From Solobacterium sp. (GTDB lineage: Bacteria; Bacillota_I; Bacilli_A; Erysipelotrichales; Erysipelotrichaceae): DNA of 64,000 nucleotides. Both the position numbers and the translations under genes were made by a program. Under the pieces are notes generated by a model. It was not told the DNA's origin and ran no database searches. It was given only the letters and a program-made list of their open reading frames with translations. Shown piece after piece: positions 35,621-45,142 of this stretch (its first letter is position 1; each line of letters begins with the position of its first letter). Location: contig JAFWFE010000063.1 of NCBI GenBank assembly GCA_017512555.1, positions 1-64,000 on the forward strand, written 5' to 3'.

Positions 35621-36565
35621 ATGTATTCACTTCTATACAGTCTCTATTATTCTCTGAGGAGAGTACAAAAAGCTTATCGTGATGATAACGGTATACGTTA
35701 TCGTTTTAGTACTTTTTTGATAGGTTATATCGAAGCATATTACAACCTGAATGTTGTAAAGCAGTTCCGTAATAAACCATCACACGAGTCAGGGGTTACA
35801 GAGGTAAAAAGAGAACAGAAGATCATTGTTTCACTGACATCTTTCCCTGCCAGGATCAATGTTGTATGGATTGCCATAGAGACTCTGTTACGGCAGTCGA
35901 TGAAACCGGATGAGATCATTCTCTGGCTCGCTGAAGAGCAGTTTCCGAATAAAGATGATGATCTCCCTAAGGAACTGTTACAGCAGAAAGAAAGAGGCTT
36001 AACGATTCGATATTGTGATGATCTGCGTAGTCATAAGAAGTATTTCTATACTATGCAGGAATATCCGGAAGATCTGATCATACTGACAGATGATGATGCG
36101 TTCTACAGTAAGGATCTGGTTGAGAAACTGTATAAACTGCATCAAGAGAATCCGGAAGATATTGTATGTATGACAACAGCAATTATCTATCCGGATATAC
36201 ATACTGCGCCAACGTATTGGACACGTCCCTTACGTGGTGAAAGAATCATACACTCTGAAACTGCACAGCCATTCACCGGGCAGGGGACTCTATATCCTCC
36301 GCATAGTATACCGGATGAAGCTTTTAATGCAGAATTGATCAAAGAGTTATGTCTGCACGCAGATGATCTATGGCTGAAATATATGTCCATGCGAAATGGC
36401 GTAAAAACTACAGTGATGTACAAAGAAAGAAGTATGCCGGTAGGAATCTACGGTACACCCGAAAGCAGCCTTTGGCATATTAACGGAGAAGAACGGCAGA
36501 ATGATATTCAGTGGGAGAATATACTGCGATATTTTGGAGAACTGAATGACAGTATACAGAAATAA
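35621..36565 (+). CDS. GT-A type glycosyltransferase of capsule loci
   Basis: The product has 314 residues. The central IVSLTSFPARINVVWIAIETLLRQSMKPDEIILWLA and LIILTDDDAFY fit a GT-A family seen in capsule and O-antigen clusters; DDD may be the metal motif. A late HADDLWLKYMSM follows. I cannot give the donor. It begins 2 nt after the acetyltransferase and overlaps the following acyltransferase by 20 nt, so all three are probably co-translated. Confidence 0.8.
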   Translation: MYSLLYSLYYSLRRVQKAYRDDNGIRYRFSTFLIGYIEAYYNLNVVKQFRNKPSHESGVTEVKREQKIIVSLTSFPARINVVWIAIETLLRQSMKPDEIILWLAEEQFPNKDDDLPKELLQQKERGLTIRYCDDLRSHKKYFYTMQEYPEDLIILTDDDAFYSKDLVEKLYKLHQENPEDIVCMTTAIIYPDIHTAPTYWTRPLRGERIIHSETAQPFTGQGTLYPPHSIPDEAFNAELIKELCLHADDLWLKYMSMRNGVKTTVMYKERSMPVGIYGTPESSLWHINGEERQNDIQWENILRYFGELNDSIQK

Positions 36566-37499
36566 ACAAATTGATACTGCAAAAGGAATTCTGATGTTGT
36601 TGGTAATCCTGGGGCATGTTCTTCTTGCTTCTAGTAATCTGACGCAAACAGGTTCTTTTCTTTTAAAGCTGATATATTCTTTTCATATGCCTGCTTTTTT
36701 GATTATAAGCGGGATTCTTTTTGACAGAGAAAAGCAGAAAAAGAATGTATTTCAGAAATTCTTATTAACCAGAGTTAAACATATATTGATACCGTATTTT
36801 ATTTTCGAATTACTAGGTGGAATAGCTCAGAATGTATTTGCTTATGGCAGCCGAGAAACGTTTTTTACTATTTTGATAAGAATAATGACATTTAGAATGT
36901 ATGTGGGTGCTGACTGGTATCTGTTAACATATCTGTTGGCAATAGTTTTGGTATATATAGCTAACAAGGTTATTCAAAAGAATAGTGGATTGTTAATGAC
37001 TGCTGGCACCCTGTTTGTTACTGTATCAATATATCAAGGTACTATAATCAACGAACAGTGTGTATTTATCCTACGTATATTATTGGCTTACTCATTGATA
37101 ATTTTCGGAATCTTGATGAAAGATATATTACTGTCTTTCGATCAAAAGAAGATAGTTATTGCAGGTGTTTGCTTTATTCTCTCGGTTGTATATAATACGA
37201 ACGTATTTATGCATGCAGTAATACTTGGAAATCCGGTGCTATTCCTGCTGGGAGGAGTTAGCGGAAGTTATTTAGTTCTTCAATTAGCTGCAGTTATAGA
37301 TAGCAACTTGATGAATACGCTTGGCAGGTATTCTATCGTATCCATGGGTATTCATCAGGATATGATATGGATCTTTGGCTGGTTTTTTGGTTTGAACGGA
37401 TCCAGTCCTTTGATTATCTTCAATATAGCTGTTACGTATTTACTCTGTATAATTGTTACAATGATATATAGATCTATATTTGGAAAGGAACAACTATGA
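36546..37499 (+). CDS. Acyltransferase 3 / fucose 4-O-acetylase-like membrane protein
   Basis: The product has 317 residues and about nine helices. RNKQIDTAKGILMLLVILGHVLL has the conserved His, SFHMPAFLIISGILF and the GADWYLLTYLLAIVL region follow. These fit the COG3594-like O-acetylase branch of acyltransferase 3. It should acetylate a sugar at the membrane. The region is more A+T-rich than its neighbours. Overlaps at both ends (20 nt and 4 nt) point to one operon. Confidence 0.85.
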   Translation: MTVYRNKQIDTAKGILMLLVILGHVLLASSNLTQTGSFLLKLIYSFHMPAFLIISGILFDREKQKKNVFQKFLLTRVKHILIPYFIFELLGGIAQNVFAYGSRETFFTILIRIMTFRMYVGADWYLLTYLLAIVLVYIANKVIQKNSGLLMTAGTLFVTVSIYQGTIINEQCVFILRILLAYSLIIFGILMKDILLSFDQKKIVIAGVCFILSVVYNTNVFMHAVILGNPVLFLLGGVSGSYLVLQLAAVIDSNLMNTLGRYSIVSMGIHQDMIWIFGWFFGLNGSSPLIIFNIAVTYLLCIIVTMIYRSIFGKEQL

Positions 37500-38269
37500 A
37501 TCCGTTCATTGAGAAAAAAGCGATTCGTTTGCGTAATAAAATACACGGCAGTAATGAACAGATTTGCTTGCCTGATTATCATAGTGCCGGGAATACGATC
37601 ACAGTTATTGGAGAGGGCTCTGACTTGCGCATTAATGGGGACGGTTATATGAGGAACTGTATCTGTGATGTGAAGGGTAACGGAAATCATATTTCTGTAG
37701 GTAATCATTCATGGTTGTCAGATTACTGCAAGATACGTATTTCAGGGAATAATAATATTCTGGAAATAGGCGAAAATTGTTCCCTGCAAAACTGTTCTGT
37801 ATTCATAGTTGGAGATAATAACATAATTAGAATTGGCGATGAGGCAACTGCTGTATTTACGTCTTTTCATATAGAGAAAGAACACAATATAGTTACAATT
37901 GGGAAACACACTAGTCTGCACGGCAGAAATAATGGAATTATTGAGTTCGTTCTTGAAGAGTCTACAGCAATCACCGTTAAAGAGGATTGTATGATCTCAA
38001 ATGATGTATGTTTTAGAAGTAGTGATTCACATAGTATTATCAACGAACAGGGAGAGCGGATCAACCATGCGAAAGATATTGTGATAAATAATCATGTGTG
38101 GATTGGAATGCGATCACTAATTCTTAAAGGGACGTTAATAAAGAATAACTGTGTTGTTGGTGCCGGAAGTATATGTAACAAAGACTATGAAAAAGATAAC
38201 TGTATGATTGCAGGTAATCCGGCAAAAATTATCAAAGAGAACGTGAACTGGTCAAGGGATAGACTGTAA
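37496..38269 (+). CDS. Hexapeptide acyltransferase, second copy
   Basis: The product has 257 residues. Residues about 60-235 show irregular left-handed beta-helix repeats (GNGNHISVGNHSW, GNNNILEIGENCSLQ, NNHVWIGMRSLILKGTLI), with a SSDSHSI segment that may carry the catalytic His. The C-terminal AGNPAKIIKENVNW resembles CapG-like serine acetyltransferase homologues. It probably acetylates a repeat-unit sugar. Start AGGAACAACT is close, and it begins 4 nt inside the preceding gene. Confidence 0.88.
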   Translation: MNPFIEKKAIRLRNKIHGSNEQICLPDYHSAGNTITVIGEGSDLRINGDGYMRNCICDVKGNGNHISVGNHSWLSDYCKIRISGNNNILEIGENCSLQNCSVFIVGDNNIIRIGDEATAVFTSFHIEKEHNIVTIGKHTSLHGRNNGIIEFVLEESTAITVKEDCMISNDVCFRSSDSHSIINEQGERINHAKDIVINNHVWIGMRSLILKGTLIKNNCVVGAGSICNKDYEKDNCMIAGNPAKIIKENVNWSRDRL

Positions 38270-38345
38270 CAGATGACATATGTTTATCAATAACTGGATC
38301 AAGTGTTACTAGACAATAAAGCAATGCTGAAAAGGAGGACTATTC

Positions 38346-39218
38346 ATGAACTTTCTCTTTACAATCAATGATGCTTATGCAGAACCTGTTAAACCATTGC
38401 TTTTTTCTGTCTACGACAATCTTGGTAAGGGTAATAATTATTATTTTATCTATGAAGATTTAAGTGATAAAAGTATAGTTGAATTAACTGCATTCATTGA
38501 AGATAAATGCTTTGGTACAGCCAAGTTTGTTACATTTCCTTATGATGAAGTTTTAAACGGATTACCTCTAACTGGTAATTGGAGTAAAGAAGTATATTTC
38601 AGACTCTTCGCACCATATATTTTTACAGAACTAGACCAGATCGTTTATCTTGATGGAGATACGATTGTTACCGGTAAGTTGGAAGAAATAAAGAAGCTTC
38701 AAGGAGACAATTCGTTTGTTATTGCGGCAGTAGAGAATGATGTACAAAAAGAAAACCTCGAAAGACTTGGCTTGGTAGAGCAAAGTGTCTATGTCAATGC
38801 TGGTGTTCTTGTAATAAATCTGCAACAATGGAGAGAAAAATGCACTTATGAGAAAATGCTGCAGTATTTGTTGCAGTGGAAAGGCATAATGAAATTTCAG
38901 GACCAAGATTTTATTAACCTTCTTTGGCAAGAACACTTTAGAATCCTTCCGCGTTCATATAATTACATGATTAGTTTGACTGAACGAAATCCATCTTATA
39001 CAGTTATCCCAAACCCAGAAATATGTCACTATGTTTTTACTAAACCGTGGGTTGATTATTTTGAGTATGGAACAGATGGACCATATATCTATTACTTAAG
39101 AAAAAGCGGGAAAAAGAAAGAAGCATTTGAATTGAAAAAAAAGCATACGATATTACGGCTAAAAAATAATATAAAAAAGGAACTCGGATTAGTAAAAGGA
39201 AAGACCATCAAAAAATGA
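38346..39218 (+). CDS. GT8 family glycosyltransferase
   Basis: The product has 290 residues. FTINDAYAEPVKPLLFSV, YLDGDTIVTGKLEEI with the DxD motif, YVNAGVLVINLQQWREK and FQDQDFINLLW identify a retaining GT8 enzyme. It may add glucose or galactose. AAAGGAGG lies just before the ATG. The gene is more A+T-rich than most of the locus. It follows a gap of 76 nt with no clear terminator and is 1 nt from the next gene. Confidence 0.92.
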   Translation: MNFLFTINDAYAEPVKPLLFSVYDNLGKGNNYYFIYEDLSDKSIVELTAFIEDKCFGTAKFVTFPYDEVLNGLPLTGNWSKEVYFRLFAPYIFTELDQIVYLDGDTIVTGKLEEIKKLQGDNSFVIAAVENDVQKENLERLGLVEQSVYVNAGVLVINLQQWREKCTYEKMLQYLLQWKGIMKFQDQDFINLLWQEHFRILPRSYNYMISLTERNPSYTVIPNPEICHYVFTKPWVDYFEYGTDGPYIYYLRKSGKKKEAFELKKKHTILRLKNNIKKELGLVKGKTIKK

Positions 39219-39219
39219 T

Positions 39220-40182
39220 ATGCCACAAATCAGTGTAATCGTACCGGTTTATAATACCGAACAGTATTTAAGACAGTGCTTGGACAGTATTCTTTGCCAG
39301 ACATTTTCAGATTTTGAACTTATTCTGGTGGATGATGGCAGTAGTGACAACAGTGGCCAGATTTGCGATGAGTATGCTTTGTTGGATCAGCGCATAACTG
39401 TTATACACAAAGTTAATTGTGGCGTTTCCTCTGCTAGAAATAGTGGTTTAAAATGCGCACTTGGACAGTATATTGTCTTTGTTGATGCTGATGATTTGAT
39501 TAATATTGATTATTTTGAAAACTTAACAAGCGTACATGCGGATCTTGTTTTATCAAGTTTTGATGATTATTGGCCAGATACTAAAAAAAGAATAGAATAT
39601 CAAGCAAAATATGGAGAGTTCATAATAAAGAATGAAAATGATATTGTTGCATACTTAAAAGGAGGGTATGCGCCGGGTTTTGTTTGGGGAAAACTCTTTT
39701 TGAACCAGATTATCAAAAAGTATAAAATTTGTTTTGATGAAACACAAAAACATAGTGAAGATATACTGTTTATTGGTGACTATATTAAACATATTAATTA
39801 TATTTATAAACTAAATTATTGTGGATATCATCATTGTCAGTATAAATCTGACACACTAAGTAATGTTGCCATGAAAAAACCACTAATTACTAGAATGGAT
39901 TGGTGGAGGAAAGCTTTATTTCAATTTGAAGGTTATCCTATAGTACAAAAATACTATGCAGAGATGTTCCTATATTTGTTTGAAAAAGAAGTACAGCGTA
40001 TTGCAATATCCAACCTTCCGTTTAGACAAAGAAAAAAAAGTATTAATGATTTGCTAAAATGTGATTCGTTAATTCAATGTATTAACATCTCTCCTGGGAT
40101 TCTGCCTAAAGATACCAGACTATTTACACTGTATAAAATGAGCGGGCTGATAGTATTGAAATATTCAAATCGCAATAGTTAA
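39220..40182 (+). CDS. GT2 glycosyltransferase
   Basis: The product has 320 residues. QISVIVPVYNTEQYLRQCLDSILCQTFSDFELILVDDGSSDNSGQ, CGVSSARNSGL and FVDADDLI are the GT2 blocks; HSEDILF is a likely catalytic segment. The gene is very A+T-rich, like the GT8 gene before it, and probably entered with it. A promoter for the exporter genes follows. Confidence 0.9.
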   Translation: MPQISVIVPVYNTEQYLRQCLDSILCQTFSDFELILVDDGSSDNSGQICDEYALLDQRITVIHKVNCGVSSARNSGLKCALGQYIVFVDADDLINIDYFENLTSVHADLVLSSFDDYWPDTKKRIEYQAKYGEFIIKNENDIVAYLKGGYAPGFVWGKLFLNQIIKKYKICFDETQKHSEDILFIGDYIKHINYIYKLNYCGYHHCQYKSDTLSNVAMKKPLITRMDWWRKALFQFEGYPIVQKYYAEMFLYLFEKEVQRIAISNLPFRQRKKSINDLLKCDSLIQCINISPGILPKDTRLFTLYKMSGLIVLKYSNRNS

Positions 40183-40212
40183 CGTATGATCTTAATCTAT
40201 AAGAAACAAATA

Positions 40213-40242
40213 TTGCTTTTGTGGCATTATTAAATATATAAT
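40213..40242 (+). promoter_or_regulatory. Promoter of wzm-wzt exporter genes
   Basis: TTGCTT (40213-40218), an 18-bp spacer and a perfect TATAAT (40237-40242). Transcription would start near 40249; the leader of about 33 nt has no SD. Confidence 0.5.
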
Positions 40243-40281
40243 GTGAACTAATTGTGCTACGAAATCTAATTTAAAATATAT

Positions 40282-41142
40282 ATGCTGGAAGTCACGAATA
40301 CAGAAAAATATCATACTCACATCACTTCTAAAAAGAAGTGGTTTGAGTTAAATCTTAAAGAGGTATGGCAATACCGTGATTTAATCGTACTCTTTACCAA
40401 AAGAACATTTGCTTTGCGTTATAAACAGACAATTCTTGGCCCTATCTGGTTATTCTTAAACCCTTTTTTAACCAGTGTGATGTATACCGTAGTATTTGGA
40501 AACATAGCCAAAATTGATACAAACGGAATACCACATATTCTGTTTTATTTGGCTAGCACAGCTATCTGGGCATTCTTCGCGGACAGTATCAACCGGAACG
40601 CACAAACATTTACATCCAATGCGAATGTCTTCGGTAAAGTATATTTTCCACGTTTAACAGTACCTATATCGAATATCCTGTCTGCAGCGATTCAGTTCTG
40701 TATCCAGATGCTTATGGTTGGCATCTTCCTTGCGTACTATGTTATGCAGGGAATGGTATCTCCGAACTGGTTATATTTCCTTCTGATACCCCTGTGTCTG
40801 CTCCACTTAGGTATTATGGGTATGGGCTTTGGCATTATCATTTCAAGTCTTACTACGAAATACCGTGATCTCGGTATTCTGGTATCTTTTGGTGTACAAC
40901 TATGGATGTACGGTACACCTATTGTTTATCCCTTATCAGAGATTGGTGATGGCTTGCTGAAAACCATCATCATGATTAATCCGGCAACAATGCCAATAGA
41001 GTTATTCCGATATGCCGTACTTGGTCAGGGAACTGTTATACCAGAGTATTTGGTATTATCCTGGATCATTACCATTGTTGTCGTAGTATTAGGAATTATG
41101 ATCTTTAACCGTGTAGAAAAGACCTTTATGGATACAGTATAG
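40282..41142 (+). CDS. ABC-2 type polysaccharide export permease (Wzm/TagG-like)
   Basis: The product has 286 residues and six helices. KEVWQYRDLIVLFTKRTFALRYKQTILGPIWLFLNPF is the classic amphipathic start of Wzm/TagG/RfbA-type permeases. Its partner ATPase follows 8 nt later. Such exporters move completed lipid-linked polymers (O-antigen, teichoic acid, rhamnan) across the membrane. Here the locus also encodes a Wzy-like polymerase, which is unusual. It has its own promoter. Confidence 0.93.
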   Translation: MLEVTNTEKYHTHITSKKKWFELNLKEVWQYRDLIVLFTKRTFALRYKQTILGPIWLFLNPFLTSVMYTVVFGNIAKIDTNGIPHILFYLASTAIWAFFADSINRNAQTFTSNANVFGKVYFPRLTVPISNILSAAIQFCIQMLMVGIFLAYYVMQGMVSPNWLYFLLIPLCLLHLGIMGMGFGIIISSLTTKYRDLGILVSFGVQLWMYGTPIVYPLSEIGDGLLKTIIMINPATMPIELFRYAVLGQGTVIPEYLVLSWIITIVVVVLGIMIFNRVEKTFMDTV

Positions 41143-41150
41143 GAGAGTAT

Positions 41151-42443
41151 ATGAGTGAGAATAACAGACAAATAGCCATTAAACTCTCCGGTGTTAAGAA
41201 GATGTATAAACTCGGGCAGATCGGAGGAGGTACTCTTCAGGGAGATCTGCAGTCCTGGTGGGCAAGAATAAGAGGAAAAGAAGATCCCAACACGAAGATT
41301 GGACAAAATCAGAGACTGGTAGGGCAGACATTCATGGCTTTGAATGGCATTGATTTAACTGTATACCAAGGTGAAGCTTTAGGTATTATCGGTGCTAACG
41401 GTGCTGGTAAGAGTACCATGTTAAAACTTTTATCTAAAGTCACTGCACCGACAGATGGAGAAATTGATATCTATGGAAGAGTAGCATCGATGCTGGAAGT
41501 AGGCACCGGTTTTAACGGTGAGATGACCGGCAGAGAGAATATATACATGAACGGTGCAATTCTCGGTATGACCAAGGCAGAAATCGATGCCAAGATGGAA
41601 GATATTATAGAGTTCTCTGAGGTTAGAGAATTCATCGATACCCCTGTTAAACGATATTCTTCAGGTATGTACGTGAAGCTTGCGTTCTCTGTAGCAGCAC
41701 ACCTGGACAGTGAGATCATGATTATGGATGAAGTGCTGGCAGTAGGTGATATGGCATTCCAGAAAAAGTGTCTTACAAAGATGAGAGAAGTTGCTAGTAA
41801 AGAGGGCAGAACAGTACTCTATGTTTCACATAACATGAATACAATCAGGCAATTATGTGACCGATGTATTGTGCTGGATAAAGGGAAGATCATCTTTGAT
41901 GGGGATGTGGAGAAAGCGATAAGTAGGTATACTGGTGAGATAAATCAATTATGTACGCATTATGAGTACACAGCTAATTATCATAAAGACCGTAGATCAT
42001 CAGATAGATTTGTTATCAAAGAATTAACATTTTTGTCCGTTAGTCAACCGAAATATGCTGTTGGTGAAAAAATTGTGATTTCTTTTTCATGCTGCGTTCT
42101 TAGAGCATTTCTTGATGTTAAGTTTCGCTTCGAGACTAAATACGAAGATGGCACAATTGTTGGGACAATGGTAACCAATAAAAGTGAAGATTTTCCCGCT
42201 AATACCACAAAGTCAATTAGTATTAGTATCGATACAACATATTTAACAACAGGTATTTTCAGTGTTGATTTGATTGCATTCCAATATGATAACTTTGGAA
42301 ATGAAAGCTATTTAGATGGTGTATACCCTGGTTTCAGTTTTGAAATCATTGAAGATGCAAATAACACTAGTAATCTGGTGTGGAATCATAGGTATTGGGG
42401 ACATATTCATTTACCAGATGTTGTAATTGTTGAAGATAGTTAA
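41151..42443 (+). CDS. ABC polysaccharide export ATPase with Wzt-type C-terminal domain
   Basis: The product has 430 residues. Residues 1-265 are the ATPase: LGIIGANGAGKSTMLK (Walker A), YSSGMYVKLAFSVAA (signature), IMIMDEVLAVGD (Walker B), VSHN (H-loop). From about 270 to 430 lies a beta-rich extension like the Wzt carbohydrate-binding domain (VIKELTFLSVSQPKYAVGEKIVISF). In Wzt this domain recognises the modified end of the glycan. Its presence suggests chain-end control. An 8-nt gap joins it to the permease. Confidence 0.93.
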   Translation: MSENNRQIAIKLSGVKKMYKLGQIGGGTLQGDLQSWWARIRGKEDPNTKIGQNQRLVGQTFMALNGIDLTVYQGEALGIIGANGAGKSTMLKLLSKVTAPTDGEIDIYGRVASMLEVGTGFNGEMTGRENIYMNGAILGMTKAEIDAKMEDIIEFSEVREFIDTPVKRYSSGMYVKLAFSVAAHLDSEIMIMDEVLAVGDMAFQKKCLTKMREVASKEGRTVLYVSHNMNTIRQLCDRCIVLDKGKIIFDGDVEKAISRYTGEINQLCTHYEYTANYHKDRRSSDRFVIKELTFLSVSQPKYAVGEKIVISFSCCVLRAFLDVKFRFETKYEDGTIVGTMVTNKSEDFPANTTKSISISIDTTYLTTGIFSVDLIAFQYDNFGNESYLDGVYPGFSFEIIEDANNTSNLVWNHRYWGHIHLPDVVIVEDS

Positions 42444-42550
42444 ATATGTAATGTCAATGTTTAAATCATTTACTACAATAAAACGGATTACTTCAACTTA
42501 TAAGAAATCGAACAACATCAAAAACTATAGAAGAGAGAACCTTCCTTTCC

Positions 42551-42594
42551 TTCGGAATACAGATAATCATTAATTTAAACACGTATATTCCGAA
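42551..42594. repeat. Inverted repeat after wzt
   Basis: TTCGGAAT (42551-42558) and ATTCCGAA (42587-42594) form an 8-bp imperfect stem, loop 28 nt, in the 211-nt gap before the leftward GT2 gene. It may act as a terminator or be a remnant. No gene is seen in this gap. Confidence 0.4.
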
Positions 42595-42654
42595 AGAAAA
42601 AACACATGAAAGGATCGTATTTTTTCCTGATTTAAGGGTATAGTGTAAAGAAAT

Positions 42655-43668
42655 TTACGCTTTTTTTCTATTATTAGCCTTCTGTTTTTTCTCCCAATCC
42701 AGCATTGTAGGATCTTGGATGATTCTGAATAATCGATACAGTAGTGGGAATCTTGTTAATAAAGTATAAACAGCGTTTTGTGAAAATGAAGAATACGAAG
42801 ACGTTTTAAGCGTTCTCAATGCATTCTTCATAAGCGTTTTATAATCAAAACCTGTATTATCTGTCGCTGGTTCAAATGATTGATTGTAACGGTAAAGGAA
42901 ACAGTTTTTGAGTGTTTCTAGTGCGTATACGTAGTTTGCCCAGGCAGAAGTAAGCTGAGTCATTTGTGAATAATAGTATTGAGATACCTGCATGTATACT
43001 TTAGAACTAAACCGTGAAACCATCGATCCTGCCCGCTGAAAATAGTAATATAGCTTCGCATCACAGACAGTACATGTAATATCCTCTTTTGATGCCAGTA
43101 CATCAATGTTAAATGCAGCATCATCCATGACGGTGATATTGTGAAACAGATGGTTATCTACGCATTCTCTAGTGTATATTCTTGCCCAGACATAACCGTG
43201 TGTAACAGAATAGTTATCCAAAGCCTGCATACCCGTAACGGTATAACAACTCACTTGAGAAATCTCAAAAGGCTTATCAGAAACGATATCTTCAGTTTTT
43301 TTCCAACCGCAGATCGTTATATCCGAACCGTAATGTTTCATATAATGCATCAGTATTTCAAAATACATCTGGTGAATCCAGTCATCTGCATCAATAAATG
43401 CTATGTAACGTCCTCTTGCGGCAGCTAAGCCGGCGTTTCTTGCACTGTAACATCCCCCGTTCGGCTGATCAATAATGATTACCCGACCATCCTTTGCGGC
43501 ATATTCTTGAAGTATATTTAAAGAATGATCTGTGCTGCCATCATTGACACAGATAATCTCCAAGTCAGTGTATGTATTGTTTATGATTGAATCCAGGCAT
43601 CTGGATAAATAGCTTTCAACATTGTAAACCGGTATAATTACAGAAACTTCAGGAGTGGTTTTATTCAT
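42655..43668 (-). CDS. GT2 glycosyltransferase (leftward)
   Basis: The product has 337 residues from ATG at 43668: VSVIIPVYNVESYLSRCLDSIINNTY, IICVNDGSTDHSLNI, GGCYSARNAGL, FIDADDWIH and MDDAAFNID. The longer frame reaching 43764 has no RBS. A CATAAT lies 7 nt before the ATG on its strand, so the message may be leaderless. It is transcribed towards wzt, opposite to all other genes of the cluster, and shares a divergent region with the GT4 gene at 43784. Probably a later addition to the locus. Confidence 0.88.
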   Translation of the reverse strand: MNKTTPEVSVIIPVYNVESYLSRCLDSIINNTYTDLEIICVNDGSTDHSLNILQEYAAKDGRVIIIDQPNGGCYSARNAGLAAARGRYIAFIDADDWIHQMYFEILMHYMKHYGSDITICGWKKTEDIVSDKPFEISQVSCYTVTGMQALDNYSVTHGYVWARIYTRECVDNHLFHNITVMDDAAFNIDVLASKEDITCTVCDAKLYYYFQRAGSMVSRFSSKVYMQVSQYYYSQMTQLTSAWANYVYALETLKNCFLYRYNQSFEPATDNTGFDYKTLMKNALRTLKTSSYSSFSQNAVYTLLTRFPLLYRLFRIIQDPTMLDWEKKQKANNRKKA

Positions 43669-43783
43669 AGATTTAATTATGGACGATTTTTGGGTGAAAT
43701 GGTATATATAAATGATGTTACTGATTCTTCTCTTGTTATGGAGAGTGTAATACATAGAGTACATAAATACGGAGAAACTGCTG

Positions 43784-44989
43784 ATGAATCTTCTCTTTTT
43801 GATAGATTATATAAATTATGGGCTTGGCGCTGAGCGTGCGTTACTGAATATTGCAAACAGTTTATGTGATAAACATAATGTAGTAATTGCTGCTAGATTT
43901 GATGGTGGCAATCCCAGTTACTGGATGGATCCCCGGATCGATTATAGATTGTTGAATACTGAGCGTGATCTTCCTCTGCATAAAAAGGTTTTTAGTTATC
44001 TGAAAGAAACACAAGCGTTAAAGAGGCTAAAAAAGGAAATACAAGCAGATATCTCTATTAGTTTTCTTGAAACAGCCAATTTTCTCAATGTCGTCAGCGG
44101 AGGACCGGGTAAGACGGTCATATCTATAAGGAATTACTATTCGCTTGGTCTTAAATCAGACTATGCATTCATACAACGCATCAAAGCAGTGTGGTCTGGA
44201 AAGACAGCGGACCAGGTAGTTTGCGTATCAGAGATGATCAGGCAGGATATGGTGAAACACTTCAAAGCTCCGCAAAAGAAAACATGTGTTATTTACAATA
44301 TGTACAATGTGCAGCAGGAGGCCGTTCCATACAGAGAAGATATCTATGACTTGTTTATTCAGCGTAAAGGCGGCAGTCATTCAGTGTTTATTACAACAGG
44401 CAGATTAACTGTGCAGAAAGGACAATGGCATTTAATCAGAGCATTTAAAAAGGTGCATGAAGTCATTCCGGATGCTGTATTGTTTATCTTTGGAGGAGGA
44501 TCTCTGGAAAACTATCTGTCCATGCTGATTCGTGAGAACAATCTGGAAGATAGTACTTATCTGATGGAATTTGATCCGGGGATTGTACATTATTTAAAAG
44601 AAGCAGATATCTATGTTTCCCCATCTTTATGGGAAGGATTCAGCAATTCTATTCTTGAAGCACTTTGTAACGGAATGCCCGTTATTTCTACTGATTGCCA
44701 TACCGGTCCTAGGGAGTTGCTTGCACCTGATACGGATTATTCTTATGAAACAGATAAAATCGAATATGCTAAGTACGGCATACTGGTTCCTGCTGGTTCA
44801 GAAAAAAGGTTAATCAATGAACCACTAACTGCTGATGAAGAGCTGCTTGCAGACGCAATGATTGCATTAGCAAAGCATCCTGAATTAAGAGAAAAGTATG
44901 CTCGTGCGGCATTAGAACGTGCAGAGCTGTTCAAACCGGAATTAATCACAAGCCAATGGGAATCGTTGCTTAAGACACTTACTCAATAA
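43784..44989 (+). CDS. GT4 glycosyltransferase
   Basis: The product has 401 residues. FLIDYINYGLGAERALLNIANSL, TTGRLTVQKGQWHLIRAFKKV, FIFGGGSLENYL and SPSLWEGFSNSILEALCNGMPVI (EX7E) mark a GT4 enzyme. The C-terminal DCHTGPRELLAP is characteristic of poly(glycerol/ribitol) and alpha-glycosyl transferases such as TagE relatives and other GT4. It starts 116 nt from the leftward GT2 gene and is followed by 153 nt without a gene containing the promoter of the next unit. Confidence 0.9.
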   Translation: MNLLFLIDYINYGLGAERALLNIANSLCDKHNVVIAARFDGGNPSYWMDPRIDYRLLNTERDLPLHKKVFSYLKETQALKRLKKEIQADISISFLETANFLNVVSGGPGKTVISIRNYYSLGLKSDYAFIQRIKAVWSGKTADQVVCVSEMIRQDMVKHFKAPQKKTCVIYNMYNVQQEAVPYREDIYDLFIQRKGGSHSVFITTGRLTVQKGQWHLIRAFKKVHEVIPDAVLFIFGGGSLENYLSMLIRENNLEDSTYLMEFDPGIVHYLKEADIYVSPSLWEGFSNSILEALCNGMPVISTDCHTGPRELLAPDTDYSYETDKIEYAKYGILVPAGSEKRLINEPLTADEELLADAMIALAKHPELREKYARAALERAELFKPELITSQWESLLKTLTQ

Positions 44990-45074
44990 AGCCATGCGTA
45001 CATTCTTTAGACTGTATGGGCTGAGTGGCGTTTGACTTCTGTTAGAAAGAGTTCAAGATGCGGTGGACTCGCAT

Positions 45075-45103
45075 TTGATACTCTGTACCCTTTTTGTTAA
45101 TAT
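45075..45103 (+). promoter_or_regulatory. Promoter of GT4-GT2 pair
   Basis: TTGATA (45075-45080), a 17-bp spacer and TAATAT (45098-45103); TATACT at 45101 is an alternative -10. AAAGGAG (45121-45127) follows 15 nt before the ATG, a rather long spacing. Confidence 0.5.
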
Positions 45104-45142
45104 ACTAGTTGTTATATCCAAAGGAGTATAAAAACCTGCGAA

